Part shown: piece by piece, positions 40,356 to 48,972 of the stretch
Layout: every line of letters begins with the position of its first letter
How positions within the stretch are numbered: the first letter of the stretch is position 1
From: Massilia soli
GTDB lineage: Bacteria; Pseudomonadota; Gammaproteobacteria; Burkholderiales; Burkholderiaceae_D
Assembly: GCF_016809835.1 (NCBI RefSeq)
Contig: NZ_JAFBIL020000002.1
Span: forward strand, 558,001 to 622,000
Reading direction: 5' to 3'
DNA length: 64,000 bases
Made by a program: the position numbers and the translations under genes
The notes under the pieces: model-generated
The model's database searches: none
Seen by the model: only the letters and a program-made list of their open reading frames with translations
What the model was told of the DNA's origin: nothing

Positions 40356-40817
40356 TCAGGCGGATTTCTTGACCTGGTGGGCGTCGAGGGCCTCGACCTT
40401 GTTCTTGATTTTCTCAAGCGCAAGAATGATCGGCGCCGGCTGGCCGGTGGCGACCGCTCCGGCGAGCCCGAGCACGCTGGCAACCAGCCCGCTGATGTCC
40501 TTGATCAGAGCGATCTTGCGGATTTTCTCGGCGGCCCTGGTGGTCAGCTCGGCCAGCTGGCGCTGCGGCTGGCCAAGCGCGCTGACGACCAAGCTGGCGG
40601 CGTCGGCATACAAGCCGTTGGCGCGCTGGCGCAGCACCAGTTCCTGGTCGAACAGGGCGCGCAAGGCCGCCTGCCGCGTCGCGCTGGGCGGCTTGCTGCG
40701 GTCTTGCCTGATTTCATCCATGATGCGCTGGTGCAGCTCATCGGCAATGACCGACAGCTGGTCGGCCAGCGCCTCGACTTCTTCCACTGTGGACAGGCCG
40801 TCGGTTTCCTTGTTCAT
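40356..40817 (-). CDS. Helical protein of unknown function
   Basis: 153 residues, mainly alpha-helical, with no signal peptide. One weakly hydrophobic stretch (DISGLVASVLGLAGAVATG) near residue 110 is flanked by Lys-rich helices. GAGGTGAG precedes the ATG, and the gene follows the lipoprotein gene by 16 bases, so they form an operon. Family not recognised. Confidence 0.72.
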   Translation of the reverse strand: MNKETDGLSTVEEVEALADQLSVIADELHQRIMDEIRQDRSKPPSATRQAALRALFDQELVLRQRANGLYADAASLVVSALGQPQRQLAELTTRAAEKIRKIALIKDISGLVASVLGLAGAVATGQPAPIILALEKIKNKVEALDAHQVKKSA

Positions 40818-40833
40818 CGCTCACCTCGTGGTT

Positions 40834-41688
40834 TCAGTTGTCGGACAGGTTGTCGCGAATCACGCGCAGGTCGCGGCCAAAATTCCTCAGCACGCCGCGC
40901 AGCTCGGCGCCGGACACGTTGTTCAGGTTTTCGCGCAGTTTCTGGTGCCCCAGCGACACCTTGGTCAAGCCCTGCTGCGCCAGCGAATAGCGCTTGTCGA
41001 CCAGCTTGTATTCGCGCGCCTTGTCGAGGTAATGCACTTTCGCCAGCGTCACCAGCATGCGGTCGTTGGGCCGGCTCGCATACGGGATCTCGATGTCGAA
41101 AATACCCAAAATCGTCTTTTTCTCATTCTCGTTGGTCTTGGCGTACAGCCGCGTGATCGAGATCATGGCCCCAAGCAGGGTCTGCAGGTCGGCGTCGCCG
41201 TCGCGCACCATCGTCTCGACGCTGCGGCCCTGGTAGCCCGAGGCGATGGCCCGGGTCAGCAGCCGCGTCAAGCCGGTGTAGGCGGCGATGTGGCGCTGCT
41301 CGAGGCCGCTTTCGGCATTGGCTTTCAGGCCATTGCCAAGATCGTCGAGCTGGGGCGTGAGGTCGAAGCGGTCCTCGCCTGCCAGCAAGGCCAGCGTCTG
41401 CATGTACAGCACCACCGATTTTTGCAGGCTGCGGAAATCGTCGTACACGGCGCGGCGCTTGGCGTCGTTTTCCTTGGCGATCTTGTCGGCGGCCGGGGTC
41501 AGGTAGGGCTGTTCGCGCAGGTAGGTGTCGCGGTAGCGGGTCGACAGTTCGGCGTAGCCGCCAAGGCGCGCCGAGGCGCCGGCGAACTCGCGCACTTCGA
41601 CCAGGCTGACATGGGTTCCCGCGCAGCCGCCCAGCACCAGGCAGGCGGCGAGGGCGGCGACACGGGTGACACGGTTGAGAAAATTCAT
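40834..41688 (-). CDS. Lipoprotein of unknown function
   Basis: 284 residues from the ATG at 41688, with GAGGATCC upstream. Signal peptide and lipobox (LVLGGC). The mature protein is helical, with repeated R/Y-rich segments (LGGYAELSTRYRDTYLREQPYL), and shows no enzyme motif. It is cotranscribed with the helical protein downstream; the pair may work together in the envelope and cytoplasm. Confidence 0.75.
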   Translation of the reverse strand: MNFLNRVTRVAALAACLVLGGCAGTHVSLVEVREFAGASARLGGYAELSTRYRDTYLREQPYLTPAADKIAKENDAKRRAVYDDFRSLQKSVVLYMQTLALLAGEDRFDLTPQLDDLGNGLKANAESGLEQRHIAAYTGLTRLLTRAIASGYQGRSVETMVRDGDADLQTLLGAMISITRLYAKTNENEKKTILGIFDIEIPYASRPNDRMLVTLAKVHYLDKAREYKLVDKRYSLAQQGLTKVSLGHQKLRENLNNVSGAELRGVLRNFGRDLRVIRDNLSDN

Positions 41689-41768
41689 GGGGATCCTCGC
41701 AGGCAGCATGGTTGCGTACCGGAAGTCCCTATTCTTACGCCTCTATCCGTGAGGCATCTTGCTGAAGG

Positions 41769-42563
41769 TCAACCCTGTAGAGTGCCCGACAGCAATTGGC
41801 CGCGCCAGGCCAGGCTGCTGGCGGTATCGCCAGTGGGGGAATATTCGCAGCCGACGTGGCCGTCGTAGCCCAGTTCATCCAGCAGCGCGAACAGGGCAGG
41901 GAAGTCGATCTCCCCGGTGCCGGGCTGGTGGCGCCCGGGCGCATCGGCGAACTGGACGTGGCGAATCAAGGGGAACAGCGCGCGCAGCGATTCGCGCACG
42001 CCGCCCTCCATGCGGTGGGTGTGATAGATGTCGTACTGCAGGAACAGGTTCGGCGCGCCGCAGTCGGCGATGATGTCGGCCGCTTGCTGGGTTCCGTTGA
42101 GGAAGTAGCCCGGCACGTCGTAGCTGTTGATCGGCTCGATCAGCACGCGCATCGCGCGCGGATGCAGCTGTTCGGCCGCGAACTTCAGGTTGCCCAGGAA
42201 CGTGTCGCGCGCCTGCGCGCGGCTGACGCCGGGCGGCACGATGCCGGCCATGCAGTGCAGCTGGCGCACGCCGAGCGCGACCGCGTACTCGAGCGCGAGG
42301 TCGACGCTTTCCTGGAATTCGTCGACCCGGCCGGGGTCGCAGGCCATGCCGCGGTCGCCCGCCACCGGGTCGCCCGGCGGCATGTTGAACATCACCAGGT
42401 GCTGGCCGGCACGGTCGATCCGTTCGGCCAGCTGGCCCGGCACGAAGGCATACGGGAACTGGAATTCGACGGCGTCGAAGCCGCACTCGCGCGCCGCCGC
42501 GAAGCGGTCGAGCAGGGCGACTTCGGTGAACATCGTGGACAGGTTGGCGGCAAATTTGGGCAT
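41769..42563 (-). CDS. Hydroxypyruvate isomerase family protein (Hyi/OtnI-like)
   Basis: 264 residues from the ATG at 42563. A TIM-barrel sugar isomerase: MPKFAANLSTMFTEV, FDAVEFQFPYA, LIEPINSYDVPGYFL (metal Glu), LQYDIYHTHRMEG (Asp), HVQFADAPGRHQPGTGEIDF and GCEYSPTG (second Glu). These are the signatures of Hyi and of the 2-oxo-tetronate isomerase OtnI. It interconverts hydroxypyruvate and tartronate semialdehyde or related four-carbon acids. Last gene after marR and the MFS gene; the MFS protein might export or import such acids. Confidence 0.9.
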   Translation of the reverse strand: MPKFAANLSTMFTEVALLDRFAAARECGFDAVEFQFPYAFVPGQLAERIDRAGQHLVMFNMPPGDPVAGDRGMACDPGRVDEFQESVDLALEYAVALGVRQLHCMAGIVPPGVSRAQARDTFLGNLKFAAEQLHPRAMRVLIEPINSYDVPGYFLNGTQQAADIIADCGAPNLFLQYDIYHTHRMEGGVRESLRALFPLIRHVQFADAPGRHQPGTGEIDFPALFALLDELGYDGHVGCEYSPTGDTASSLAWRGQLLSGTLQG

Positions 42564-42588
42564 CTCACGATGATACATCTGCTCAGGC

Positions 42589-43869
42589 TTATCCGCTTGC
42601 CGCCGTGTCGCTGACGCGCGAGATATTGGTGAATAGATAGGCCAGCGCCGAATACGCGACCAGGAACACGCCGGCGCCGGCGAACATCTGGCCGAGCGAC
42701 AGATAGGCCAGCAGGAAGCCGGTCAGCGCCGCCGACATCGGCGCCAGGCCCATGAAGATGAACATGAAAATGCTCATCGCGCGGCCCAGCATCGCACGCG
42801 GCACGCGCTGCTGGATCCAGCTGAACACCGCCACCTGCATGCAGCCGCCGATGACACCCAGCAGCACCAGCACGGCGGCGGCCTGCCAGGTCGCATCGAC
42901 CAAGCCCATCGGCAGCAGCACCAGGCCCGAGATGGCATCGGCAAGCAGGATGGTGGTGCCGAACGTGCCGATACGTACCTTGCCGAGCCAGCCGGTCAGC
43001 GCCATGCCCGCCAGGGTGCCGGCGCCGTGCACGCCCATCAGCAGGCCGAGCGCGGAGGCGCCCTGCAGGCGGGTGCTGGCCAGCACTGGAAGCGCCACTT
43101 GCATCATGCCGCCGACGACGAAGGTGCATACCGCCCAGTACAGCATGCAGCTGCGCAAAGTCATATCGTTCCACACCATCGCCAGCCCATCGCCGATGGC
43201 GCGCAGCATCGGCGCCGCATCCAGGCCGCGCGGCGGCGCATGCAGCGTGCGCACCCTGGACAGGGTCCATGCGGTGAACAGGAAGGTGAAGGCGTCGAAG
43301 CCGAAGGCGATCGCCATGCCGTTGCCGGAATCGGCGCCGCTGCCATCGCCGAACAGCGCGAACACCAGTGCCGCCAGCAAGGGGCCGGACAGCATCGTCA
43401 CCTGGCGCACGCCCATCAGCATGCCGTTGGCGCGCGCCAGCAGTTCGGGCGCCACCACGTGCGGCAGCAAGGAGGTACCCGATGGAATGCTGAACGCCGA
43501 CGCCAGCCCGAGTCCCAAGGCCAGCGCGCACACGGCCGCCAGCGACGGCGCGCCGAGGTACACCAGCGTGGCCAGCAGGGTCAGCAGGATGGCGTTGGCG
43601 AACTTGCTCAGCATAAGCACCGACTTCGGCGAGTAGCGGTCGACCAGCGCGCCGCCGACCAGCATGAACAGCGCGCGCGGCACGCTCATCAGCGCGATCA
43701 CCAGGCCCAGGGTCAGCGCGTCGCCGGTCATGGTCAGCACCAGCCAGGGCAGCGCGACCATGGTAAACTGGTCGCCCAGCGCCGAGATCAGCGCGCCGCC
43801 CATCATCCAGCGGAAATTGGCGTCGCGCCGCAACGGGGCCGGTTCGGCTGGCGTCACGGCCTGCCTCAC
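42589..43869 (-). CDS. MFS transporter
   Basis: 426 residues, twelve membrane helices, from a GTG that overlaps the marR stop (GTGA). The MFS loop motif DRYSPKSVLMLSKF lies between helices 2 and 3. The arrangement is that of the drug-exporter-like/enterobactin-exporter (MFS_3) group. Control by the coupled MarR regulator suggests export of a small aromatic or antibiotic-like compound. Substrate unknown. Confidence 0.87.
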   Translation of the reverse strand: MRQAVTPAEPAPLRRDANFRWMMGGALISALGDQFTMVALPWLVLTMTGDALTLGLVIALMSVPRALFMLVGGALVDRYSPKSVLMLSKFANAILLTLLATLVYLGAPSLAAVCALALGLGLASAFSIPSGTSLLPHVVAPELLARANGMLMGVRQVTMLSGPLLAALVFALFGDGSGADSGNGMAIAFGFDAFTFLFTAWTLSRVRTLHAPPRGLDAAPMLRAIGDGLAMVWNDMTLRSCMLYWAVCTFVVGGMMQVALPVLASTRLQGASALGLLMGVHGAGTLAGMALTGWLGKVRIGTFGTTILLADAISGLVLLPMGLVDATWQAAAVLVLLGVIGGCMQVAVFSWIQQRVPRAMLGRAMSIFMFIFMGLAPMSAALTGFLLAYLSLGQMFAGAGVFLVAYSALAYLFTNISRVSDTAASG

Positions 43870-44321
43870 GCGGCGCCGGTGGCCATGCCGGCCAGGCCGC
43901 CCAGCGCCTGCGCCATCGTCTCGACCTGTGCGGCCGGCAACGAACGCAGCACTTCGCGGCTGACCAGGTTGACGGTGACGCCGGCGTTGGCCACCAGTTC
44001 CTGGCCGGTCGGGGTGATCGCCGCGTAGCCGACGCGGGCGTCGCGCGGATCGGCTTCACGCGTGACCAGGCCGATTTTTTCAAGCGGCAGCAAGCTGCGC
44101 GTGACACCCGACGCCGTCAGGCCCAGCTTGTCGGCCAGGTCGACCCGGCGCAGCCGCGCACCCGGCGCCGTGCGCAGGTGGTTCAGCAGCTGGAAGTCGC
44201 CGAAGCTGATGCCGTGATGGCTGCCGAGCGCGGAATCGAAGCGCCGCTGCAGCAGGGCGTGAACGCGGGCGATGATCAGGCACAACTCGCTGGCGCTGCT
44301 GGGTTCTTGTGGCACGATCAT
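43866..44321 (-). CDS. MarR-family transcriptional regulator
   Basis: 151 residues from the ATG at 44321, with AAGGAG upstream. The winged helix (about 55-115) reads VDLADKLGLTASGVTRSLLPLEKIGLVTREADPRDARVGYAAITPTG, with the DxR...Y wing motif of MarR. It presumably represses its own operon with the MFS and isomerase genes through the palindrome at 44347-44364, and is relieved by a small ligand. Confidence 0.9.
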   Translation of the reverse strand: MIVPQEPSSASELCLIIARVHALLQRRFDSALGSHHGISFGDFQLLNHLRTAPGARLRRVDLADKLGLTASGVTRSLLPLEKIGLVTREADPRDARVGYAAITPTGQELVANAGVTVNLVSREVLRSLPAAQVETMAQALGGLAGMATGAA

Positions 44322-44346
44322 GCGTGTCTCCTTATTGGTTAACTGG

Positions 44347-44364
44347 TACTTGATTGCGCAAGTA
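44347..44364 (-). promoter_or_regulatory. MarR operator over the marR promoter
   Basis: TACTTG-ATTGCG-CAAGTA is a perfect 6-6-6 inverted repeat. It overlaps the minus-strand -10 TATACT (44366-44361), which has TTGCAA 16 bp upstream as -35. Binding there would block the promoter. Confidence 0.7.
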
Positions 44365-44423
44365 TATTCCTGCCACCAAAAATTGCAACAACATTCAAGG
44401 CCGCTTCGCGGCGCGCGCAGGCG

Positions 44424-44460
44424 AAAAAAAGCCACCCGGGACCGCAGTCCGAGGTGGCTT
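44424..44460 (-). terminator. Terminator of the DEAD-box helicase gene
   Basis: AAGCCACC...GGTGGCTT stem with a seven-T run on the minus strand, 24 bases beyond the helicase stop. Confidence 0.7.
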
Positions 44461-44483
44461 GTTCGTTTAGAGCGGGGCTGCTG

Positions 44484-45875
44484 TTAGCGGCCGCGGCCGC
44501 CGCCGCCGCCCGAACGGGCTGGCGCCGACGAGCGTCCGCCGCCACCGCTGCGGGCGCCGCCGCCGCCGCCAGGACCGGCGGTGCGTGGCTTGGCCGAACC
44601 GCGGCCGCCTGCGCCGACGCGGATCACCTGTCCACCGCCACCGCCGCCGCCCGGACGGCCGCCGCGGCCGCCATGGCCAGGGGCGCCGCTGCGCAGCTGG
44701 ATCGGCTGGGCACGCGCGCTCGGATCAGGCTCGAAGCCCGGGATCACCTGGCGCGGCAGGGTTTGCTTGATCAGCTTTTCGATATCCTTGAGCATGTCGT
44801 GCTCGTCCACGCACACCAGCGATACCGCTTCGCCGGTGGCGCCGGCGCGGCCGGTACGGCCGATGCGGTGCACATAATCTTCCGGGATGTTCGGCAGGTC
44901 GTAGTTGACCACGTGCGGCAGCTGGTCGATGTCGATGCCGCGCGCGGCGATGTCGGTCGCAACCAGCACCTGCAGGTCGCCGGTCTTGAACTCGGACAGC
45001 GCCTTGGTGCGCGCGGTCTGGCTCTTGTTGCCGTGGATCGCCATGGCGCCGATGCCGTCCGCGCCCAGCTGTTCGACCAGCTTGTTGGCGCCGTGCTTGG
45101 TGCGGGTGAAGACCAGCACCTGGGTCCACTTGTTCGACTTGATCAGGTGCGCCAGCATCGGGTGCTTCTTGTCGCGGTCGACCGGGTGGATCTTTTGCGC
45201 GATCACTTCCACGGTCGAATTGCGGCGCGCCACTTCGATCATCGCCGGCTTGTTCAGCAGGCCATCGGCCAGCGCCTTGATCTCTTCCGAGAAGGTGGCC
45301 GAGAACAGCAGGTTCTGGCGCTTCGGCGGCAAGGCCGCCAGCACTTTCTTGATGTCGCGGATGAAGCCCATGTCGAGCATGCGGTCGGCTTCGTCCAGGA
45401 TCAGGATCTCGACCTTCGACAGGTCGACGGTGCGCTGTTCCATGTGGTCGAGCAGGCGGCCCGGCGTGGCGACCAGGATGTCGACGCCTTGCTTGAGCTG
45501 CTTGATCTGCGGGTTGATGCCGACGCCGCCGAACACGCAGGCCGAATTCAGGTTGGTGTACTTGCCGTAGGTGCGCACGCTTTCCTCGACCTGGGCCGCC
45601 AGTTCGCGGGTCGGGGCGAGGATCAGCGCGCGGATGCCGCGCTGGCTGGTCTTGTTGGTCAGCGCGGCGCCGATCTTGTCGGTCGACAGGCGGTGCACGA
45701 TCGGCAGCGTGAAGCCGGCGGTCTTGCCGGTGCCGGTCTGGGCGCCGGCCAGCAGGTCGCCGCCATTCATGACAGCAGGGATGGCCTGGGTCTGGATCGG
45801 GGTCGGCTGGGTATAGCCTGCTTCAGTAACTGCACGAACGATGGCGTCGGACAGCCCGAGAGTGGTAAATGACAT
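44484..45875 (-). CDS. DEAD-box RNA helicase (RhlE-like)
   Basis: 463 residues. Helicase motifs in order: Q motif ([14 protein letters not shown]), [14 protein letters not shown] (Walker A), [40 protein letters not shown] and [10 protein letters not shown]. The last 80 residues are a Gly/Arg-rich disordered tail ([17 protein letters not shown]...), typical of RhlE and cold-shock helicases and likely to drive RNA binding or condensate formation. ATP-dependent RNA unwinding in ribosome assembly or RNA decay. Confidence 0.93.
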   Translation of the reverse strand: MSFTTLGLSDAIVRAVTEAGYTQPTPIQTQAIPAVMNGGDLLAGAQTGTGKTAGFTLPIVHRLSTDKIGAALTNKTSQRGIRALILAPTRELAAQVEESVRTYGKYTNLNSACVFGGVGINPQIKQLKQGVDILVATPGRLLDHMEQRTVDLSKVEILILDEADRMLDMGFIRDIKKVLAALPPKRQNLLFSATFSEEIKALADGLLNKPAMIEVARRNSTVEVIAQKIHPVDRDKKHPMLAHLIKSNKWTQVLVFTRTKHGANKLVEQLGADGIGAMAIHGNKSQTARTKALSEFKTGDLQVLVATDIAARGIDIDQLPHVVNYDLPNIPEDYVHRIGRTGRAGATGEAVSLVCVDEHDMLKDIEKLIKQTLPRQVIPGFEPDPSARAQPIQLRSGAPGHGGRGGRPGGGGGGGQVIRVGAGGRGSAKPRTAGPGGGGGARSGGGGRSSAPARSGGGGGRGR

Positions 45876-46117
45876 GGGTAACTTTATTGGTAAGATCGGC
45901 CCGTCGCCATGAATTTCTGGCGCCAGTCGCAGGCAATCGATTGAAAAATCAGAGGCGGCAGGGAGACTGGAAGCGGTGCCGCTTAATGTTGCAGTATAAA
46001 CACAACTATTCCGAATGGAAAGATAAAGTTCGCTGTGGAAATTACTGCTGGGAAGAAGGGGTTGGGAGCCCCTTCGTCAGGTCAGGCCGTATTTTACGCC
46101 AAGTAGCGAAAGCGTGC

Positions 46118-46906
46118 TTAGGCGAACGGCGACAGCAGGGTGACCATCTGGCCGAACACCTTCGGGCTGGCCGCGATGATGTCGCCTTTGTGCAGGTAGT
46201 CGGACTCGCCGTTGAATTCGCCGACGATGCCGCCCGCTTCCGTCACCAGCAGCGCGCCGGCAGCGATATCCCACGGCTTTAGGCCTTTTTCGAAGAAGCC
46301 ATCGCTGCGGCCGGCGGCCACGTTGGCCAGCTCGAGCGCGGCGGCGCCAGCGCTGCGGATGCCGTGGCAACGCTCGGCCATGACGCCGTACATCTTCAGG
46401 TAGTCGGCCAGCGCGCGCGGACCGGCGCCGTGGCCGGACGACAACAGGGCGGCGCCCACGCGGTCGTGCTTGGTCACGCGGATACGTTTTTCGTTGAGGA
46501 AAGCGCCGGCGCCCTTGGTGGCGGTAAACAAGTCATTGCGCACCGGGTCGTAGACGACAGCCTGGGTGGTCACGCCGCGCTGCTGCAGCGCGATCGAAAT
46601 GCAATAGTTAGGGTAGCCGTGCATGAAGTTGGTGGTGCCATCGAGCGGGTCGATGATCCACGAATATTCACTCTCGTCGTTCAGGTTGGCAGATGCACCG
46701 GATTCCTCGGCCAGGATCGCGTGGCCGGGATAGGCCTTGAGCAGGGTCTCGATGATCGCCTGTTCGGCCGCCTGGTCAATGTCGGTCACGAAATCATTGT
46801 GTTGTTTTTCGGTGACAGTCACGCGGTCGACATCGAACGAGGCGCGGTTGATCACGGTGGCGGCGCGGCGGGCGGCCTTGATCGCCGTATTGAGCATTGG
46901 GTGCAT
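46118..46906 (-). CDS. suhB: Inositol-1-monophosphatase
   Basis: 262 residues from the ATG at 46906 with GGAAG upstream. Metal-binding motifs: [26 protein letters not shown] and the C-terminal [17 protein letters not shown]. It dephosphorylates myo-inositol phosphates; in E. coli SuhB also joins the rRNA antitermination complex. It lies divergent from trmJ, the same neighbourhood as in E. coli, which supports the symbol. A weak hairpin (46053-46071) lies downstream. Confidence 0.93.
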   Translation of the reverse strand: MHPMLNTAIKAARRAATVINRASFDVDRVTVTEKQHNDFVTDIDQAAEQAIIETLLKAYPGHAILAEESGASANLNDESEYSWIIDPLDGTTNFMHGYPNYCISIALQQRGVTTQAVVYDPVRNDLFTATKGAGAFLNEKRIRVTKHDRVGAALLSSGHGAGPRALADYLKMYGVMAERCHGIRSAGAAALELANVAAGRSDGFFEKGLKPWDIAAGALLVTEAGGIVGEFNGESDYLHKGDIIAASPKVFGQMVTLLSPFA

Positions 46907-47075
46907 GTGGGCTTCCGGTAAGAGAACGCTAACGCGCACGGCGCCCCGGCAGGGCGCTATGTGCGCTAGTGAAACAAGAATGAATTAAAGAGCGGTGCGG
47001 CGGCAAGAGGTTAAAATCGCGGGCTTGGAAGCCCCGGCTTTAACCACTCGACGTGGCGCGATGGCGCTATTTTAA

Positions 47076-47834
47076 ATGAACATGCCCGAAACCAGCACAT
47101 CTCTTTTCACTCGCCTGCGCTTTATTCTGGTCGAGACCAGCCGCGCCGGCAATATCGGCTCGGTGGCGCGCGCCATGAAAACCATGGGATTTTCCGAGCT
47201 GGTGCTGGTCAATCCGCGCTTTCCCGGCGCCCTCGAGGACCCGGAGGCGGTGGCGTTCGCCAGCGGCGCGCTCGACGTGCTGGCCGGCGCGCGCATCGTC
47301 GGCAGCATGGCCGAGGCGCTCGACGGTTGCCAGTTCGCCGCCGCCGTGTCGGCGCGGCTGCGCGAATTCTCGCCGCCGGTGTGGGCGCCGCGCGCCTTTG
47401 CCGGCCATGTGGCCGGGCAGCAGGGGCTCAACGCCGCGCTCATCTTCGGCAATGAGCGCTTCGGCTTGCCCAACCATATCGTCGAACAGTGCAATGTCCT
47501 GATCAATATTCCCGCCAACCCGGCCTATTCGTCGCTGAACCTGGCCCAGGCGGCCCAGGTGCTGGCCTACGAGTGCCGGATAGCGGGCGAGACCGGCGCG
47601 GCCGAGCCGAGCGCGATCGGCTTTCACGGCGACGCGGCCAGCGTGACCGAGATCGAGGGCATGTACGCCCACCTCGAGCGGGCGCTGGTGTCGATCGGCT
47701 TCCTCGATGCCGACAATCCGAAAAAGCTGATGCCGCGCCTGAAGCGGCTGTTTTCCCGCACCCAGCTCGAAACCGAGGAAGTCAACATCCTGCGCGGCAT
47801 CGCGCGCCAGATCCTCAGGGACCGGGTGGACTGA
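47076..47834 (+). CDS. trmJ: tRNA (cytidine/uridine-2'-O)-methyltransferase TrmJ
   Basis: 252 residues. A SPOUT-class methyltransferase: FILVETSRAGNIGSVARAMKTMGFSELVLVNP (motif 1), LIFGNERFGLPN (motif 2) and NPAYSSLNLAQAAQVLAYE (motif 3) forming the knotted SAM site, plus a C-terminal extension typical of TrmJ. It methylates the ribose at position 32 of tRNAs. Its stop TGA overlaps the ATG of the next gene (TGATG-like). Confidence 0.92.
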   Translation: MNMPETSTSLFTRLRFILVETSRAGNIGSVARAMKTMGFSELVLVNPRFPGALEDPEAVAFASGALDVLAGARIVGSMAEALDGCQFAAAVSARLREFSPPVWAPRAFAGHVAGQQGLNAALIFGNERFGLPNHIVEQCNVLINIPANPAYSSLNLAQAAQVLAYECRIAGETGAAEPSAIGFHGDAASVTEIEGMYAHLERALVSIGFLDADNPKKLMPRLKRLFSRTQLETEEVNILRGIARQILRDRVD

Positions 47835-48775
47835 TGAGTGCGCGCCTGCTGCTGCGATTGCTATTGCTGCTGCAGGCGGCGGCGGCCGGCCTGATCGCGT
47901 GGGTGCTGGCGCGCCACCACGGCGTCGGGCCGCTGCTGGCGCTGGGCGCCGGCCTGGCGGCCGTGGTGCTGGTGCGGGCGCTGATCTCGGCCAATAATTT
48001 CTTGATGAGTAGCCGCGCGGCCAGCCCGACGCCGCCCGAGTTCCGGCTCGGCGCCGCGGCGGGGCTGCGCCTGTTTGGCGAAGAATTCCGCGCCTCGATG
48101 CTGCAATCGTCGTGGATCATGCCGCGCGCGCGGCCATCCCGGCGCATCTTCCCCGGCTCGCCGCGCTTGCCGGTCCTGTTGTTGCACGGCTATGGTTGCA
48201 ACAGCGGCTACTGGGCCCACCTGTTGCCGCTGCTCGACGCGGCAAGCATCAGCCATGCCTGCGCCGATCTGGAACCGCTGGGAGGCGACATCGACGGCTA
48301 CGTGCCGGCCGTGGCCGCCGCCATCGACGCCCTGTGCGCCGACAGCGGCGCGCCGCGGGTCGTCATCCTGGCCCACAGCATGGGCGGGCTGGTCGCGCGC
48401 GCCTACCTGCGCCGGCACGGCGCCGCGCGGGTGGCGCACCTGATCACGCTGGGCACGCCGCACCATGGCACCAGCCTGGCCAATCTCGGTCTCGGCGCCA
48501 ATGCGCGCCAGATGCGCCGCGCGCGCCGCGCCGACCTGCCGGAAAGCGACTGGCTGCGTGCGCTGTCTGGGGAGGAGGGCGAGGCCGCGCGCGCGCTTGT
48601 CACGTCAATCTATAGCCACCACGACAACATCGTCGCGCCGCAAACTTCCAGCCACCTGCCGGGCGCGCGCAATATTGCCGTTGGCGGCGTCGGCCACGTG
48701 GCGCTGGGCTCGAATAAACAGGTCCTTTTATGCATCATGCATGAACTCGCACGGGACAGCGCGCCGCGTGAATAA
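47834..48775 (+). CDS. Alpha/beta-fold lipase-like hydrolase
   Basis: 313 residues. Two N-terminal hydrophobic helices (LLLRLLLLLQAAAAGLIAWVLA and a second at about 30-50) anchor it in the membrane. The hydrolase domain carries VLLLHGYGCNSGYW (oxyanion), the nucleophile elbow AHSMGGL, and TLGTPHHGTSLA, the triacylglycerol-lipase/cutinase-like pattern; the His is in GVGHVALGSN. It probably cleaves lipid esters. Translationally coupled to trmJ. Confidence 0.88.
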   Translation: MSARLLLRLLLLLQAAAAGLIAWVLARHHGVGPLLALGAGLAAVVLVRALISANNFLMSSRAASPTPPEFRLGAAAGLRLFGEEFRASMLQSSWIMPRARPSRRIFPGSPRLPVLLLHGYGCNSGYWAHLLPLLDAASISHACADLEPLGGDIDGYVPAVAAAIDALCADSGAPRVVILAHSMGGLVARAYLRRHGAARVAHLITLGTPHHGTSLANLGLGANARQMRRARRADLPESDWLRALSGEEGEAARALVTSIYSHHDNIVAPQTSSHLPGARNIAVGGVGHVALGSNKQVLLCIMHELARDSAPRE

Positions 48776-48972
48776 GGTGACACGGAAATGATACATTTTG
48801 ATGAGACTTTGTCAGCGATTCTGTGACATCATGCATTTGCTTACCTAGGTGAAAGTGTGTCACGATGTAACAAACGGACGCGGGGGCGTGATCCTGGCCG
48901 TTCCTGGCGGCCTGACGCATTCACGCGGCAGCGCCAGACCACCTGGCAAGGTTAACCATCGGGAGTGCATCA

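Noticed and set aside
46958-46972. GTGCGCTAGTGAAAC near suhB, resembling the stress dyad
   Set aside because: It has a one-base insertion and a CG-to-TG change, and no -10-like hexamer lies 22 bp away toward suhB or trmJ.
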